A stretch of DNA of 64,000 bases, taken from contig NZ_BQXQ01000032.1 of NCBI RefSeq assembly GCF_030159055.1, positions 1 to 64,000 on the forward strand. The letters are read 5' to 3'. Under the pieces are notes generated by a model. That model worked only from the letters and a program-made list of their open reading frames with translations, was not told the origin of the DNA and ran no database searches. The position numbers and the translations under genes were made by a program. Within the stretch, counting starts at the first letter, position 1; each line of letters starts with the position of its first letter. This DNA is from Acidovorax sp. SUPP3334 (GTDB lineage: Bacteria; Pseudomonadota; Gammaproteobacteria; Burkholderiales; Burkholderiaceae_C). This document shows positions 1-7,998 of this stretch, piece after piece.

Positions 1-1
1 C

Positions 2-235
2 TTTTGCGACCCGCATAGCCCATGGCAGCGCGGCTCCAACGAGAACGCCAACGGCCTGGTGCGCCAATTCCTGCCCAAGGGCATGGACCTCAGCCAGATC
101 AGTCATCAGCAGCTCACCGCCATCGAGCACAGTCTGAACCACCGGCCTCGCAAAATACTCAACTTCCATTCCCCGCATGAAGTGTTCTCAGAACTCACTG
201 CGGATCTCATTGCCGGCGTTGCACTTCAAGTTTGA
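2..235 (+). CDS. IS30-family transposase, C-terminal part (truncated by window edge)
   Basis: The frame starting at base 2 reads without a stop to TGA at 233-235 and gives the typical C-terminus of IS30-family DDE transposases: FCDPHSPWQRGSNENANGL, then RQFLPKG, a LNHRPRK segment and a final helix. The catalytic Glu that follows the WQRGSNEN motif region in this family is included, while the two Asp residues lie outside the window. The gene end (TTGCACTTCAAGTTTGAGACCGC, split here as TTGCACTTCAAG and TTTGAGACCGC) resembles an IS30 terminal repeat overlapping the stop codon, so the element probably ends near 240-245. The opposite end cannot be seen, so completeness of the IS is unknown. Confidence 0.85.
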   Translation, partial: FCDPHSPWQRGSNENANGLVRQFLPKGMDLSQISHQQLTAIEHSLNHRPRKILNFHSPHEVFSELTADLIAGVALQV

Positions 236-245
236 GACCGCCCTC

Positions 246-539
246 CTCGGAGAAATTTGCAAGAAAACAGAGATAGGCAAAACCATACCTTGCAAAGGCT
301 GCGGCCATCAACCCCAAGAACTGCAAGCAAGATCAACGACTTGCGAGTTGTTCAGGGCGGACTCAATATCTGCCATTGAAGCTATCGGCGATGGCATTCA
401 AGTCATCCCGGCTTTACATGCACAAGTCGGTGTCCCTGGACGGGTATTGGCTCATAACCCGTTGGTGCTCTCGCAGCTGCCATGCTGCCGGTGACTGTGC
501 CGACCCATCTTGGCGTCAACGGTACCCAACTTCGCCCAC
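246..539. other. Intergenic stretch between IS end and waaA; no gene recognised
   Basis: About 290 bases lie between the IS30 end and the waaA stop codon. Short open frames exist on both strands, but none gives a recognisable protein or has a convincing ribosome binding site. The left part is less GC-rich than the neighbouring genes. It may be the scar of a gene disrupted by the IS, but nothing in it can be named. Confidence 0.5.
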
Positions 540-1919
540 TCACTCCACCTCGGCGGCGGCATGGGAGCGCAGCAGTTGCGCCACGGCCAGTGCGGTGGCC
601 AGCGCCGCGCCACGGTGCGCGCCGGTGAATGCCAGCGCCTTTTCCTGTGTTTCGGCCAACCGGGAAGCGCCGTGCACCAGCGCCCGGGCAGCGGCCACGC
701 CCTCGGCCATGTCGGCCACGCGCAGGGCCGCGCCGGCCTCGCAGGCGAGCCGCGCCGCCTCGGCGAAATTGAAGGTGTGCGGACCCGTGACGACCGGGCA
801 CCCGCAGGCCGCGGCTTCGATCAGGTTCTGCCCACCCAGCGGCGCGTAGCTGCCACCCAGCAGCGCCGCATGCGACATGCCGTAATACAGCGCCATCTCA
901 CCGAGCGAATCGCCCAGCCACACGTCGGCGGCTTCCGGGCCCGCGCTCCAGGTGCTGCGCGGCGACACGGTCAGGCCGGCGGATTCGATCAGTTGCCGCA
1001 CCGCATCGAACCGCTGGGGGTGGCGCGGAACCACCAGCCACTGCACCGGCAGGCCCGCTGGACCCGCCTCATCGAATGCTCCTGAATCAATAGCAGGCTG
1101 CCCTAGTGCTGATTGCGCTGGTGGCCGATTTGACTGCAAAGCCTCCAGCCACATGGCTTCTTCGCCATCGCGGCTGCTGGCCAGCAGCACCACGCGGCGG
1201 CCGCTCGCGTTGCGCCAGGCACGGCCTTGCGCCAGTTGGCCCGCATCGGGCACCACGTCGAACTTGAGGTTGCCGAACACGCCCTGCACCGGCGCTCCAG
1301 CAGCCCGCAGGCGCTCGGCGTCGGCATCGGTCTGCGCCCAGACCGCGGCGAGGCCCGCGTAGGCAGGGCGGGAGAGCCACGACAAGCGACGCGCGCCAGC
1401 GAGTGATTTTTCGTTCAGCCGCGCGTTGGCCAGCACCACCGGAATGCCCCGGTGGCGGCAGCCGGCCAGCAGGTTGGGCCAGATCTCGGTTTCCATCAGG
1501 ATGCCGACCGCCGGGCGGAACTGCCGCAGAAAGCGCTGCACCGCGCCGGGCGTGTCCCACGGCTGCCAGACCTGAACGTCGCCCGGCTGCATCATCTTTT
1601 CGCCCTCGGCGCGGCCGGTGGCGGTGCCGTGGGTGAGCAGCAGCCGCATGCCGGGCAGCAATTGCCGCAGTTCGGCCAGCAGGATGGCCGCGGCGCGGGT
1701 TTCGCCCAGCGACACGGCATGCAGCCACACGAAGTGGCCACCCAGGCCGGTGGTGCTGATCGGGCTCAGGCTGTCCAGCGCGGGCGCGTAGTGCCCGAAT
1801 CGTTCTTCCACCGCCACGCCGTAGCCGGGCTCGGTGGCGGCGCGGCGGCGCAGCTTGGCGCGCAGCAAAGGCTGCGCCATCCAGGTGACCGCCGAATACA
1901 GGGCGCGGGCGGGGGTCAC
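540..1919 (-). CDS. waaA: 3-deoxy-D-manno-octulosonic acid (Kdo) transferase
   Basis: WaaA/KdtA adds Kdo residues from CMP-Kdo to lipid IVA at the inner face of the cytoplasmic membrane, giving the Kdo-lipid A core of LPS. The protein is about 459 residues. It has an N-terminal membrane-anchoring helix (ALYSAVTWMAQPLL), the donor-family motif WLHAVSLGE, the ILMETEIWPN segment and a C-terminal nucleotide-sugar site GGSYAPLGGQNLIEAAACG. I chose the GTG at 1919 because it overlaps the stop of the upstream amidase gene (GTGA), which implies translational coupling; a longer frame upstream exists. Residues roughly 260-290 (LQSNRPPAQSALGQ and flanks) are extra to the family and are encoded by a copy of the dispersed repeat at 1078-1136. 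Confidence 0.93.
   Translation of the reverse strand: MTPARALYSAVTWMAQPLLRAKLRRRAATEPGYGVAVEERFGHYAPALDSLSPISTTGLGGHFVWLHAVSLGETRAAAILLAELRQLLPGMRLLLTHGTATGRAEGEKMMQPGDVQVWQPWDTPGAVQRFLRQFRPAVGILMETEIWPNLLAGCRHRGIPVVLANARLNEKSLAGARRLSWLSRPAYAGLAAVWAQTDADAERLRAAGAPVQGVFGNLKFDVVPDAGQLAQGRAWRNASGRRVVLLASSRDGEEAMWLEALQSNRPPAQSALGQPAIDSGAFDEAGPAGLPVQWLVVPRHPQRFDAVRQLIESAGLTVSPRSTWSAGPEAADVWLGDSLGEMALYYGMSHAALLGGSYAPLGGQNLIEAAACGCPVVTGPHTFNFAEAARLACEAGAALRVADMAEGVAAARALVHGASRLAETQEKALAFTGAHRGAALATALAVAQLLRSHAAAEVE
1078..1136 (+). repeat. Dispersed palindrome-led repeat, copy inside waaA
   Basis: On the plus strand this copy runs from a degraded GCT..ATAGC palindrome through CCCTAGTG and ATTGCGCTGG to GGCCGATTTGACTG. 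The same order of blocks occurs at 6019, 20745, 49849 and 51637. On the coding (minus) strand it is read in frame as LQSNRPPAQSALGQPAIDSG within waaA. It interrupts a region between two conserved parts of the glycosyltransferase without breaking the frame. Confidence 0.8.
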
Positions 1920-2743
1920 TGCCGTGCCACGCCCGTGGCGCCGGGCAGATCGATCACGCGGCCCTGCCACGCGGCGCTGCCCGCCTCCTCACCACGGTCA
2001 TGGCCGTCGCGTGAAGCGATGACCAGGCAGGTGCCCGTGCCGGGGGCCGCCACCACGCACTCGCCGCCCGGCGCCCAGAAGGCGCTGCGCCCCGCGCAGG
2101 CATAGCCGCCGGTCGGGCCGCCGTGGTTGGCCAACAGCACGGCCAATCCCAGGTCGGCCGCGTCGCTTTGCAACTGCCCGGACTCGCGGGCATAGCTGCC
2201 GTCCGAGATCACCGAGCCGCAGGCGTACAGGGCGGCGCCGCCCTGGCGTGCATCCCGCGCATGTGCGGGGTGCGTGGCGTCGGCGCAGACCGCCCACGCC
2301 GTGGGCTGGCCGGGGAATGGAACGACCTGGAAATCCTCGGCCCCCGCGCTCGCGAAGGCCTCTTCGCCGGCGTGCAGATAACGCTTGCGGTACAGCGTGG
2401 CGCGGCCGTCGGGATAAAACGCCCAGGCGCCGATGGCAGGCTTTTCGCCCGCAACCCAAGGCGACACGGGGGCGCCCACCACCAGCGCCATGCCGGTGGC
2501 ACGGGCCGCATCGCGCAGCGGCGCGAGCACGGCATCGTCCGCGCCGAGCACGCGGACGGCCAGCAGATCCGGCTCATAGCCCGTGAGCGACAGCTCCGGG
2601 AACACCAGCAATTGCACGCCCTCCGAGGCAGCGGCATGCACCAGGGCGAGATGCACCTGCACATTGGCCGGCACGTCGCCGGGGACGGAAATCGACTGCG
2701 CCGCTGCGACGGTGCGCAGCAGCTGGGGCACGAAAGGGTTCAA
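1916..2743 (-). CDS. Carbon-nitrogen hydrolase (nitrilase superfamily amidase)
   Basis: A 275-residue member of the nitrilase superfamily, which hydrolyses C-N bonds of amides or nitriles in the cytoplasm through a Glu-Lys-Cys triad. All three are visible: Glu in VFPELSLTGYEP (about residue 49), Lys in LYRKRYLH (about 120) and Cys in AVCADATHP (about 153). Length is normal for small single-domain members. The substrate cannot be told from sequence; the family includes omega-amidase, N-carbamoyl-putrescine amidase and others. Its stop codon overlaps the GTG start of waaA, so the two are co-transcribed, although I see no functional link to LPS synthesis. Confidence 0.85.
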   Translation of the reverse strand: MNPFVPQLLRTVAAAQSISVPGDVPANVQVHLALVHAAASEGVQLLVFPELSLTGYEPDLLAVRVLGADDAVLAPLRDAARATGMALVVGAPVSPWVAGEKPAIGAWAFYPDGRATLYRKRYLHAGEEAFASAGAEDFQVVPFPGQPTAWAVCADATHPAHARDARQGGAALYACGSVISDGSYARESGQLQSDAADLGLAVLLANHGGPTGGYACAGRSAFWAPGGECVVAAPGTGTCLVIASRDGHDRGEEAGSAAWQGRVIDLPGATGVARQ

Positions 2744-2803
2744 GAGCGGGCAGTCAGTGGAGGGAATGGGCAGGCGGCAGGCAAGGTCGTCGTCAGCGGC
2801 CCA

Positions 2804-4192
2804 TCAGTGCGCCGCGGCACCCACCTGCGCGCCGGGCTTGACCCGGTGCAGCAGCGCCAGCATGGCGGCCTCGATGCGCGACAGCGCCTCGGGCGTGTGG
2901 CCTTCGAAGCGCAGCACCAGCACAGGCGTGGTGTTGCTGGCGCGGATGAGGCCGAAGCCGTCCGGCCAGTCCACGCGCAGGCCGTCGATGGTGTTGATCT
3001 CGGCCGGGGCGGCGAAGGTTTCGGCGGCCAGGGCCTGCAGCTCGGCCGTGAGGCGGTGGGGCTCGCCCTCTTCGCACGACACGTTCAGCTCGGGCGTGGA
3101 ATGGCTGGTGGGCAGCGCGTTCAGCACGGCGCCCGGGTCGCTCTCGCGGCTCAATATTTCCAGCAGGCGGCAGCCGGCGTAGGTGCCGTCGTCGAAGCCG
3201 AACCAGCGTTCCTTGAAGAAGATGTGGCCGCTCATCTCGCCGCCCAGGGGCGAGTCCAGCTCTTTCATGCGCGCCTTGATGAGCGAGTGGCCCGTCTTGT
3301 ACATGACGGGTTGGCCGCCCGCCTCGGCGATGGCGGGCGCCAGCCGCTGGGTGCATTTCACGTCGAAGAGGATGTGGCCGCCGGGCACGCGCGAGAGCAC
3401 GTCGCGGGCGAACAGCATCATCTGGCGGTCGGGGAAGATGTTCTGGCCGTCCTTGGTGACGATGCCCAGCCGGTCGCCGTCGCCGTCGAAGGCCAGGCCC
3501 AGTTCGGCGTCGCTCGATTGCAGCGTCTTGATCAGGTCGCGCAGGTTCTCGGGCTTGCTCGGGTCGGGGTGGTGGTTCGGGAAGTTGCCGTCCACCTCGG
3601 AGAAAAGCTCGATCACTTCGCAGCCGAGCGCGCGGAAGATGCAGGGGGCAGAGGCGCCCGCAATGCCGTTGCCGCTGTCCACCACGACCTTGATCGGGCG
3701 CGCCAGCTTCACGTCGCTGGTGATGCGCTCCACATAGGCGGGCAGCACGTCGGCCTGGCGCACGCTGCCGCCGTCTTTCAGCTGCCAGCTTTCTTCTTCC
3801 ATGGTGCGGCGCAGGGCCTGGATCTCTTCGCCGTAGATGGCGCGGCCGGCCAGCACCATCTTGAAGCCGTTGTAGTCCTTGGGGTTGTGGCTGCCGGTCA
3901 CCTGGATGCCGCTCTGGCACAGCGTGTGGGCCGCGAAGTACAGCATGGGGGTGGTGGCGGGGCCGATGTCGATGACCTCGATGCCCGCGTCCACCAGGCC
4001 GGCGATCAGCGCGGCGGACAGCGAGGGGCCGGACAGGCGCCCGTCGCGCCCCACGGCCACCACCGTCTGCCCTTCGGCCCGCGCGGCGGTGCCGAAGGCG
4101 CGCCCCAGGCCCCGGGCCACGTCGTCGTTCAGGGTGCTCGGCACGATGCCGCGAATGTCGTAGGCCTTGAAGATGGCGGGCGTGGGCTGCAC
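2804..4192 (-). CDS. Phosphomannomutase/phosphoglucomutase (AlgC-type)
   Basis: A 462-residue alpha-D-phosphohexomutase that interconverts 6-phospho and 1-phospho sugars (mannose or glucose), feeding GDP-mannose, UDP-glucose and LPS or exopolysaccharide precursors. Domain marks are in order: FKAYDIRGIVP at the N-terminus, the phosphoserine loop TGSHNPKDYNGFK, the Mg-binding loop DGDGDRLG, the sugar-binding loop GEMSGHIFF and the phosphate-binding RASNTTP near the C-terminus. The GTG start at 4192 is preferred over a longer frame because AAGGA lies at the right distance upstream and homology starts just after it. It lies on the same strand as the amidase-waaA pair with a 60-base gap, consistent with an envelope-polysaccharide operon. 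I cannot separate mannose from glucose preference. Confidence 0.92.
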   Translation of the reverse strand: MQPTPAIFKAYDIRGIVPSTLNDDVARGLGRAFGTAARAEGQTVVAVGRDGRLSGPSLSAALIAGLVDAGIEVIDIGPATTPMLYFAAHTLCQSGIQVTGSHNPKDYNGFKMVLAGRAIYGEEIQALRRTMEEESWQLKDGGSVRQADVLPAYVERITSDVKLARPIKVVVDSGNGIAGASAPCIFRALGCEVIELFSEVDGNFPNHHPDPSKPENLRDLIKTLQSSDAELGLAFDGDGDRLGIVTKDGQNIFPDRQMMLFARDVLSRVPGGHILFDVKCTQRLAPAIAEAGGQPVMYKTGHSLIKARMKELDSPLGGEMSGHIFFKERWFGFDDGTYAGCRLLEILSRESDPGAVLNALPTSHSTPELNVSCEEGEPHRLTAELQALAAETFAAPAEINTIDGLRVDWPDGFGLIRASNTTPVLVLRFEGHTPEALSRIEAAMLALLHRVKPGAQVGAAAH

Positions 4193-4434
4193 TGGTGGAA
4201 TCCTTCGCGGTTCGGGAGAAATCGCGGAGCGCCGCCGGGCGCGATCAGCGCGGACGACGCCCCTTCTCGGTGGAATGGGTCGCGGCATTGTAGGCGCGGC
4301 TTCGGGCGTCGCCGGGGGGCCGGCGCGTAGGCCGAAGCCGCATCTTCGGCAGAGCGATGGCGAGTCCCGCAGGGGTCATGCACAGGTCCGGAAACGGCCA
4401 GCACCCGCAGGGTGGCGGCCTATGATTGCGCCCC

Positions 4435-6033
4435 ATGAGCACCCCCCGCCCTCCCCTGGCCAGCGACCCGGACGATGCCCGCTACCGGGCCATGGCGGCG
4501 CGGGATGCGCGCTTCGACGGGCGGTTCTTCACCGGCGTGACCTCCACCGGCATCTACTGCCGCCCGGTGTGCGCCGTGCGCACGCCGCGGCGCGAGAACT
4601 GCCGCTTCTTCGCGCTGGCGGCCCAGGCCGAGAGCGCGGGGTTTCGCCCCTGCCTGCGCTGCCGGCCCGAACTGGCTCCGCGTTCGCTGGCGTGGTCGCT
4701 GCAGGATGCGCCGGACATCCTGGTGCGCGAGGCGCTGCGCCTGCTGGAAGGCGAAGGCGCCTGGGCCGCCGCCGATGGCATGGCGGACGGAACCGGGGAC
4801 GGGGTGGCCGGCTCCCCTTTGCAGCGCCTGGCCGCTCGCCTGGGCGTGAGCGACCGGCACCTGCGCCGCATCTTCGAAACCGCGCTGGGCGTGTCGCCCC
4901 TGCAGTATCTGCAGACGCGCCGTCTGCTGGCGGCCAAGCAGCTGCTGACCGACACCGACCTGCCCGTCACCCAGGTGGCGCTGGCCAGCGGCTTCGGCAG
5001 CGTGCGGCGCTTCAATGCCGCGTTCGCCGGGCATTACGGCCTGAACCCCACCCAGTTGCGCAAGACCGGCGCTGGCGCGGCGGCAGGCGGCGCCAGCAGC
5101 ACGGTGCGCCTGGCCTACCGGCCGCCGCTGGACGTGGCGGCCCTGCTGGCGTTCTTCGCCAAGCGGCAGATCCACGCGGTGGAGTCGGTCGCCACCGAGG
5201 GCGAACAGGCGCTTCGCCGCACGGTGCGGCTGGTGGCGGGCGGGCAGATGTACGCGGGCTGGCTGAGCGCGCGCTTCGATCCCGTTCGGCCGCACGTGCT
5301 GCTGCAAACGAGCGACAACCTGCACCCGGTCCTGCCCCTGGTGATCGCACGGGTGCGCGCCCTGCTCGACCTGGATGCCGACCCGCAGGCCATCAACGCC
5401 GTGCTGCATGGCGCCTTCCCCGAAGGCGACGGCCTGCGCGTGCCCGGCGCGTTCGACGGGTTCGAGCTGGCCGTGCGCGCCGTGCTGGGCCAGCAGATCA
5501 CCGTGGCGGCCGCACGCACGCTGGCCCAGCGGCTGATGGAACGCTTCGGCGAACCCATCGAAACCCCCTGGCCCGCGCTGACGCGGCTGTTTCCCTCGCC
5601 CGCCGTGCTGGCGGGGGCGGCCGGCGACGCGCTCGGCCAGCTGGGCATCGTGCGCCAGCGGCAGGCCGCCATCGTGGCCCTGGCCCAGGCCGTGGACAGC
5701 GGCCGCCTGGCGCTGCACGGCGCCGCCGACGTGGCCACCACCACCGCCGCGCTGTGCGAACTGCCCGGCATCGGCGACTGGACGGCGCAGTACATCGCCA
5801 TGCGCGCGCTGCGCTGGCCCGATGCCTTTCCAGCAGGCGACGTGGCGCTGCACAAGGCGCTGGGCGTGCAGGGCGAACGCCGAGCGGCGCAGGCAGCGGC
5901 CGAGGCATCGCAGGCATGGCGGCCCTGGCGCAGCTACGCGGTGATCCGCGCCTGGACGCTGGGTGGCGCGGCGGCATCGGCAGCGCCGGCCGTTCCTTTG
6001 GCAGGCGCTAATCAATCACTATCGAATGCATAG
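4435..6033 (+). CDS. alkA: Ada-like/AlkA fusion: DNA-3-methyladenine glycosylase II with Ada Zn domain and AraC-type HTH
   Basis: A protein of about 532 residues combining three modules. Residues about 15-75 are the Ada metal-binding domain with the four Cys in GIYCRPVCAVR and RPCLRCRPE, where Ada takes a methyl group from phosphotriesters. Residues about 120-215 are an AraC-type DNA-binding domain (LAARLGVSDRHLRRIF; FGSVRRFNAAF). The rest is AlkA, with its N-terminal domain and a helix-hairpin-helix glycosylase core (LCELPGIGDWTAQYIAMRA, catalytic Asp in FPAGDVALHKALG). It should both sense alkylation and excise 3-methyladenine. ATG 4435 is chosen; an in-frame TTG at 4426 is possible. The last codons and the stop lie in a dispersed repeat copy. 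ogt follows 52 bases downstream. Confidence 0.9.
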   Translation: MSTPRPPLASDPDDARYRAMAARDARFDGRFFTGVTSTGIYCRPVCAVRTPRRENCRFFALAAQAESAGFRPCLRCRPELAPRSLAWSLQDAPDILVREALRLLEGEGAWAAADGMADGTGDGVAGSPLQRLAARLGVSDRHLRRIFETALGVSPLQYLQTRRLLAAKQLLTDTDLPVTQVALASGFGSVRRFNAAFAGHYGLNPTQLRKTGAGAAAGGASSTVRLAYRPPLDVAALLAFFAKRQIHAVESVATEGEQALRRTVRLVAGGQMYAGWLSARFDPVRPHVLLQTSDNLHPVLPLVIARVRALLDLDADPQAINAVLHGAFPEGDGLRVPGAFDGFELAVRAVLGQQITVAAARTLAQRLMERFGEPIETPWPALTRLFPSPAVLAGAAGDALGQLGIVRQRQAAIVALAQAVDSGRLALHGAADVATTTAALCELPGIGDWTAQYIAMRALRWPDAFPAGDVALHKALGVQGERRAAQAAAEASQAWRPWRSYAVIRAWTLGGAAASAAPAVPLAGANQSLSNA

Positions 6034-6076
6034 CAAACTGCCGGCGTATTCATTGCGCTGGCGGCCTTTTTGACTG
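6019..6076 (+). repeat. Dispersed palindrome-led repeat, copy at alkA/ogt junction
   Basis: CTATCGAATGCATAG (CTAT/ATAG arms) is followed by ATTGCGCTGGCGGCC and TTTTTGACTG, the same block order as in the intragenic copies. The alkA stop codon (TAG 6031-6033) is formed by the right arm of the palindrome, so the element supplies the end of the gene and the short alkA-ogt spacer. Confidence 0.75.
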
Positions 6077-6085
6077 AAACCCACC

Positions 6086-6676
6086 ATGCAATTCCACCCC
6101 CTCACGGTGCAGAGCCGCACCCCCACCCCGCTGGGCGATGTGCGCCTGGCCGCGTCGCCCCAGGGCCTGTCGGGCCTGTGGTTCGACGGCCAGCGCCACC
6201 AGCCGTCGGCCTGGCTCGACGGCCCCGCAGCCTGGCCGGTGGACGATGCGCACCCCGTGATGCGGCAGGCCGCCGCCCAGTTGCACGAATACCTGGCCGG
6301 CCAGCGCACTCGCTTCGACCTGCCGCTGGACCTGTCGGGTGGTACGCCTTTCCAGCAGGCGGTGTGGCAGGCGCTGCTGGGCATTCCCTGCGGCGCCACC
6401 ACCAGCTACGGCGCCCTCAGCCGCGCGCTGGACCGGCCGCTGGCCGTGCGCGCCGTGGGCGCCGCCGTGGGCCGCAACCCGGTGAGCGTGATCGTGCCGT
6501 GCCACCGCGTGCTGGGCACCAGCGGCAGCCTCACGGGCTATGCCGGCGGGCTGCCGCGCAAGGAGTGGCTGCTGCAGCGCGAAGGCGCCGCGCCACCGCC
6601 CGGCGCCGGCCGAGGCCACCGCACGCTGGCGCTGTTTGCCGACGAGCCGCTCGCCGCCACCGGAGCCGCCGCATGA
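6086..6676 (+). CDS. ogt: Methylated-DNA--[protein]-cysteine S-methyltransferase
   Basis: A suicide repair enzyme that moves the alkyl group from O6-alkylguanine to its own cysteine. The 196-residue protein has the active-site motif VIVPCHRVLG (Cys near residue 139), the helix-turn-helix minor-groove reader TSYGALSRAL and the recognition segment NPVSVIVPCHR. The C-terminal extension after LLQREG, about 30 residues rich in Gly/Ala, is longer than usual. It follows the alkA fusion and overlaps the next gene (ATGA), so alkA, ogt and the transporter form one operon. This is the part of E. coli Ada that is missing from the upstream fusion, so together the two genes restore the full Ada/AlkA repertoire. 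Confidence 0.92.
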   Translation: MQFHPLTVQSRTPTPLGDVRLAASPQGLSGLWFDGQRHQPSAWLDGPAAWPVDDAHPVMRQAAAQLHEYLAGQRTRFDLPLDLSGGTPFQQAVWQALLGIPCGATTSYGALSRALDRPLAVRAVGAAVGRNPVSVIVPCHRVLGTSGSLTGYAGGLPRKEWLLQREGAAPPPGAGRGHRTLALFADEPLAATGAAA

Positions 6677-7596
6677 GCGCGCTGCCGTCTGCCGCAGGCA
6701 CCGCCCCGAAGGCGTGGCTGGGCGAATTCCTCCTTCTCTCGGCCTTGTGGGGCGCTTCGTTTCTCTTCATGCGGCTGGGCGCGTCGGAGTTCGGGGCACT
6801 GCCGGTCGTCGGCTTGCGGGTCGGCCTGGCCACGCTCTTCCTGTGGCCGATCCTGCTGCGGCAAGGGCAATGGCCCGCGCTGCGCCGGCACTGGAAGCCG
6901 GTGCTCCTGTCGGGGGTGATCAACTCGGCCATTCCGTTTTCGTTGTTCGCCTGGGCGGTCATGCACCTGACCACCGGGCTCACGTCCATCCTGAACGCAA
7001 CGGTGCCGCTGTTCGGCGCGCTGGTCGCGTGGGCCTGGCTGGGCGACCGCATCAGCAAGCTGCGCTGGCTGGGCCTGGCCCTGGGGTTCATCGGCGTGGC
7101 GCTGCTGGCCTGGCGCGCGCCGGCCGGCATGGGCCTCAAGAGCGGCCACGCCGGCTGGGCGCTGGGCGCCTGCCTGCTGGCCTCGTCGTGCTACGCGGTG
7201 GCCGCGAGCTTCGCGCGCCGCTACCTGGTCGGCATTCCGCCCTTGGCCACCGCCACGGGGAGCCAACTGGGTGCCACGCTGGCCCTGCTGATCCCCGCCG
7301 CATGGCTCTGGCCCGCGCAAATGCCCGGCCTGCACGCGTGGGCCGCAGTGGTGGCGCTGGCGGTGCTGTGTACGGGCATCGCGTACATCCTGTACTTCCG
7401 GCTGATCGCCCATGCCGGGCCCAGCCGGGCGCTGGCGGTCACCTTTCTGGCGCCGGTGTTCGCGGTGTTCTACGGCGCGGTCTTTCTGCACGAGGCCATC
7501 ACGCCGTGGATGGTGGGCTGCGGCATGGTGATCGTGTGCGGCACCATGCTGTCCACCGGGCTGATCGGTCCGCGGCGGCGGACCGGCGCGGCCTGA
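6673..7596 (+). CDS. EamA-family (DMT) transporter
   Basis: A 307-residue integral membrane protein with ten predicted helices in two EamA repeats: the first starts at EFLLLSALWGASFLFMRLG, and the second after the basic RRYLVG loop near residue 180. Such proteins usually export metabolites or amino acids from the cytoplasm. ATG 6673 overlaps the ogt stop (ATGA), so it is translationally coupled to the alkylation-repair genes. The link may be only positional. The C-terminus (GPRRRTGAA) is short and basic. Substrate unknown. Confidence 0.88.
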   Translation: MSALPSAAGTAPKAWLGEFLLLSALWGASFLFMRLGASEFGALPVVGLRVGLATLFLWPILLRQGQWPALRRHWKPVLLSGVINSAIPFSLFAWAVMHLTTGLTSILNATVPLFGALVAWAWLGDRISKLRWLGLALGFIGVALLAWRAPAGMGLKSGHAGWALGACLLASSCYAVAASFARRYLVGIPPLATATGSQLGATLALLIPAAWLWPAQMPGLHAWAAVVALAVLCTGIAYILYFRLIAHAGPSRALAVTFLAPVFAVFYGAVFLHEAITPWMVGCGMVIVCGTMLSTGLIGPRRRTGAA

Positions 7597-7615
7597 AGCC
7601 CGCAGGGCGGACCTG

Positions 7616-7810
7616 TTGCGCGCCCGCGCCATGGGGATGGGGTACGAGATCTCGACGCGCATCGGCGTGGTCCTGGGCCGCACGCGCTACCGGTTCTGGC
7701 ACAACACCGGCACCGTGGGTGCCTTCGGCGCCGCAGCGGCAGCCGGCTGCTCGCGAACCTCTGGGCGCTGGACCGGGCGGGCGATCTGCGGGGCCTCGCC
7801 GCCTGCCTGA
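7616..7810 (+). pseudogene. MmgE/PrpD-family remnant
   Basis: The frame at about 7631-7740 reads GMGYEISTRIGVVLGRTRYR followed by FWHNTGTVGAFGAAAAAG, the central signature of MmgE/PrpD proteins (2-methylcitrate dehydratase-like), in which a Tyr-Glu segment is followed by a His-x-Thr-Gly-Thr and an Ala-rich helix. Family members are about 450 residues. Here only about 40 recognisable residues remain before similarity is lost, and flanking sequence codes for nothing else of the family. I call it a decayed fragment in the space between the EamA gene and the GGDEF-EAL gene. Confidence 0.7.
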
Positions 7811-7998
7811 CACCTGGGCATGGCGCCTCGTACCGAAGCGGGCGCCGGGGCCGCGAATTTCGTGCCGGGGGTGCGGGGCCGGAGTCATGAACCCGTTCTA
7901 AACTCCGCGCATGCCTATCGCGCTCACCCCTTGCATGGACCGCCCGCCATTGGCCCTTGCCATGGGCCGCAGGGCTGCCACCCCGTTGGCGCCGCACG

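Noticed and set aside
2123-4330. 735-codon plus-strand frame opposite the mutase and amidase genes
   Set aside because: Low-complexity translation and complete overlap with well-supported genes on the other strand.
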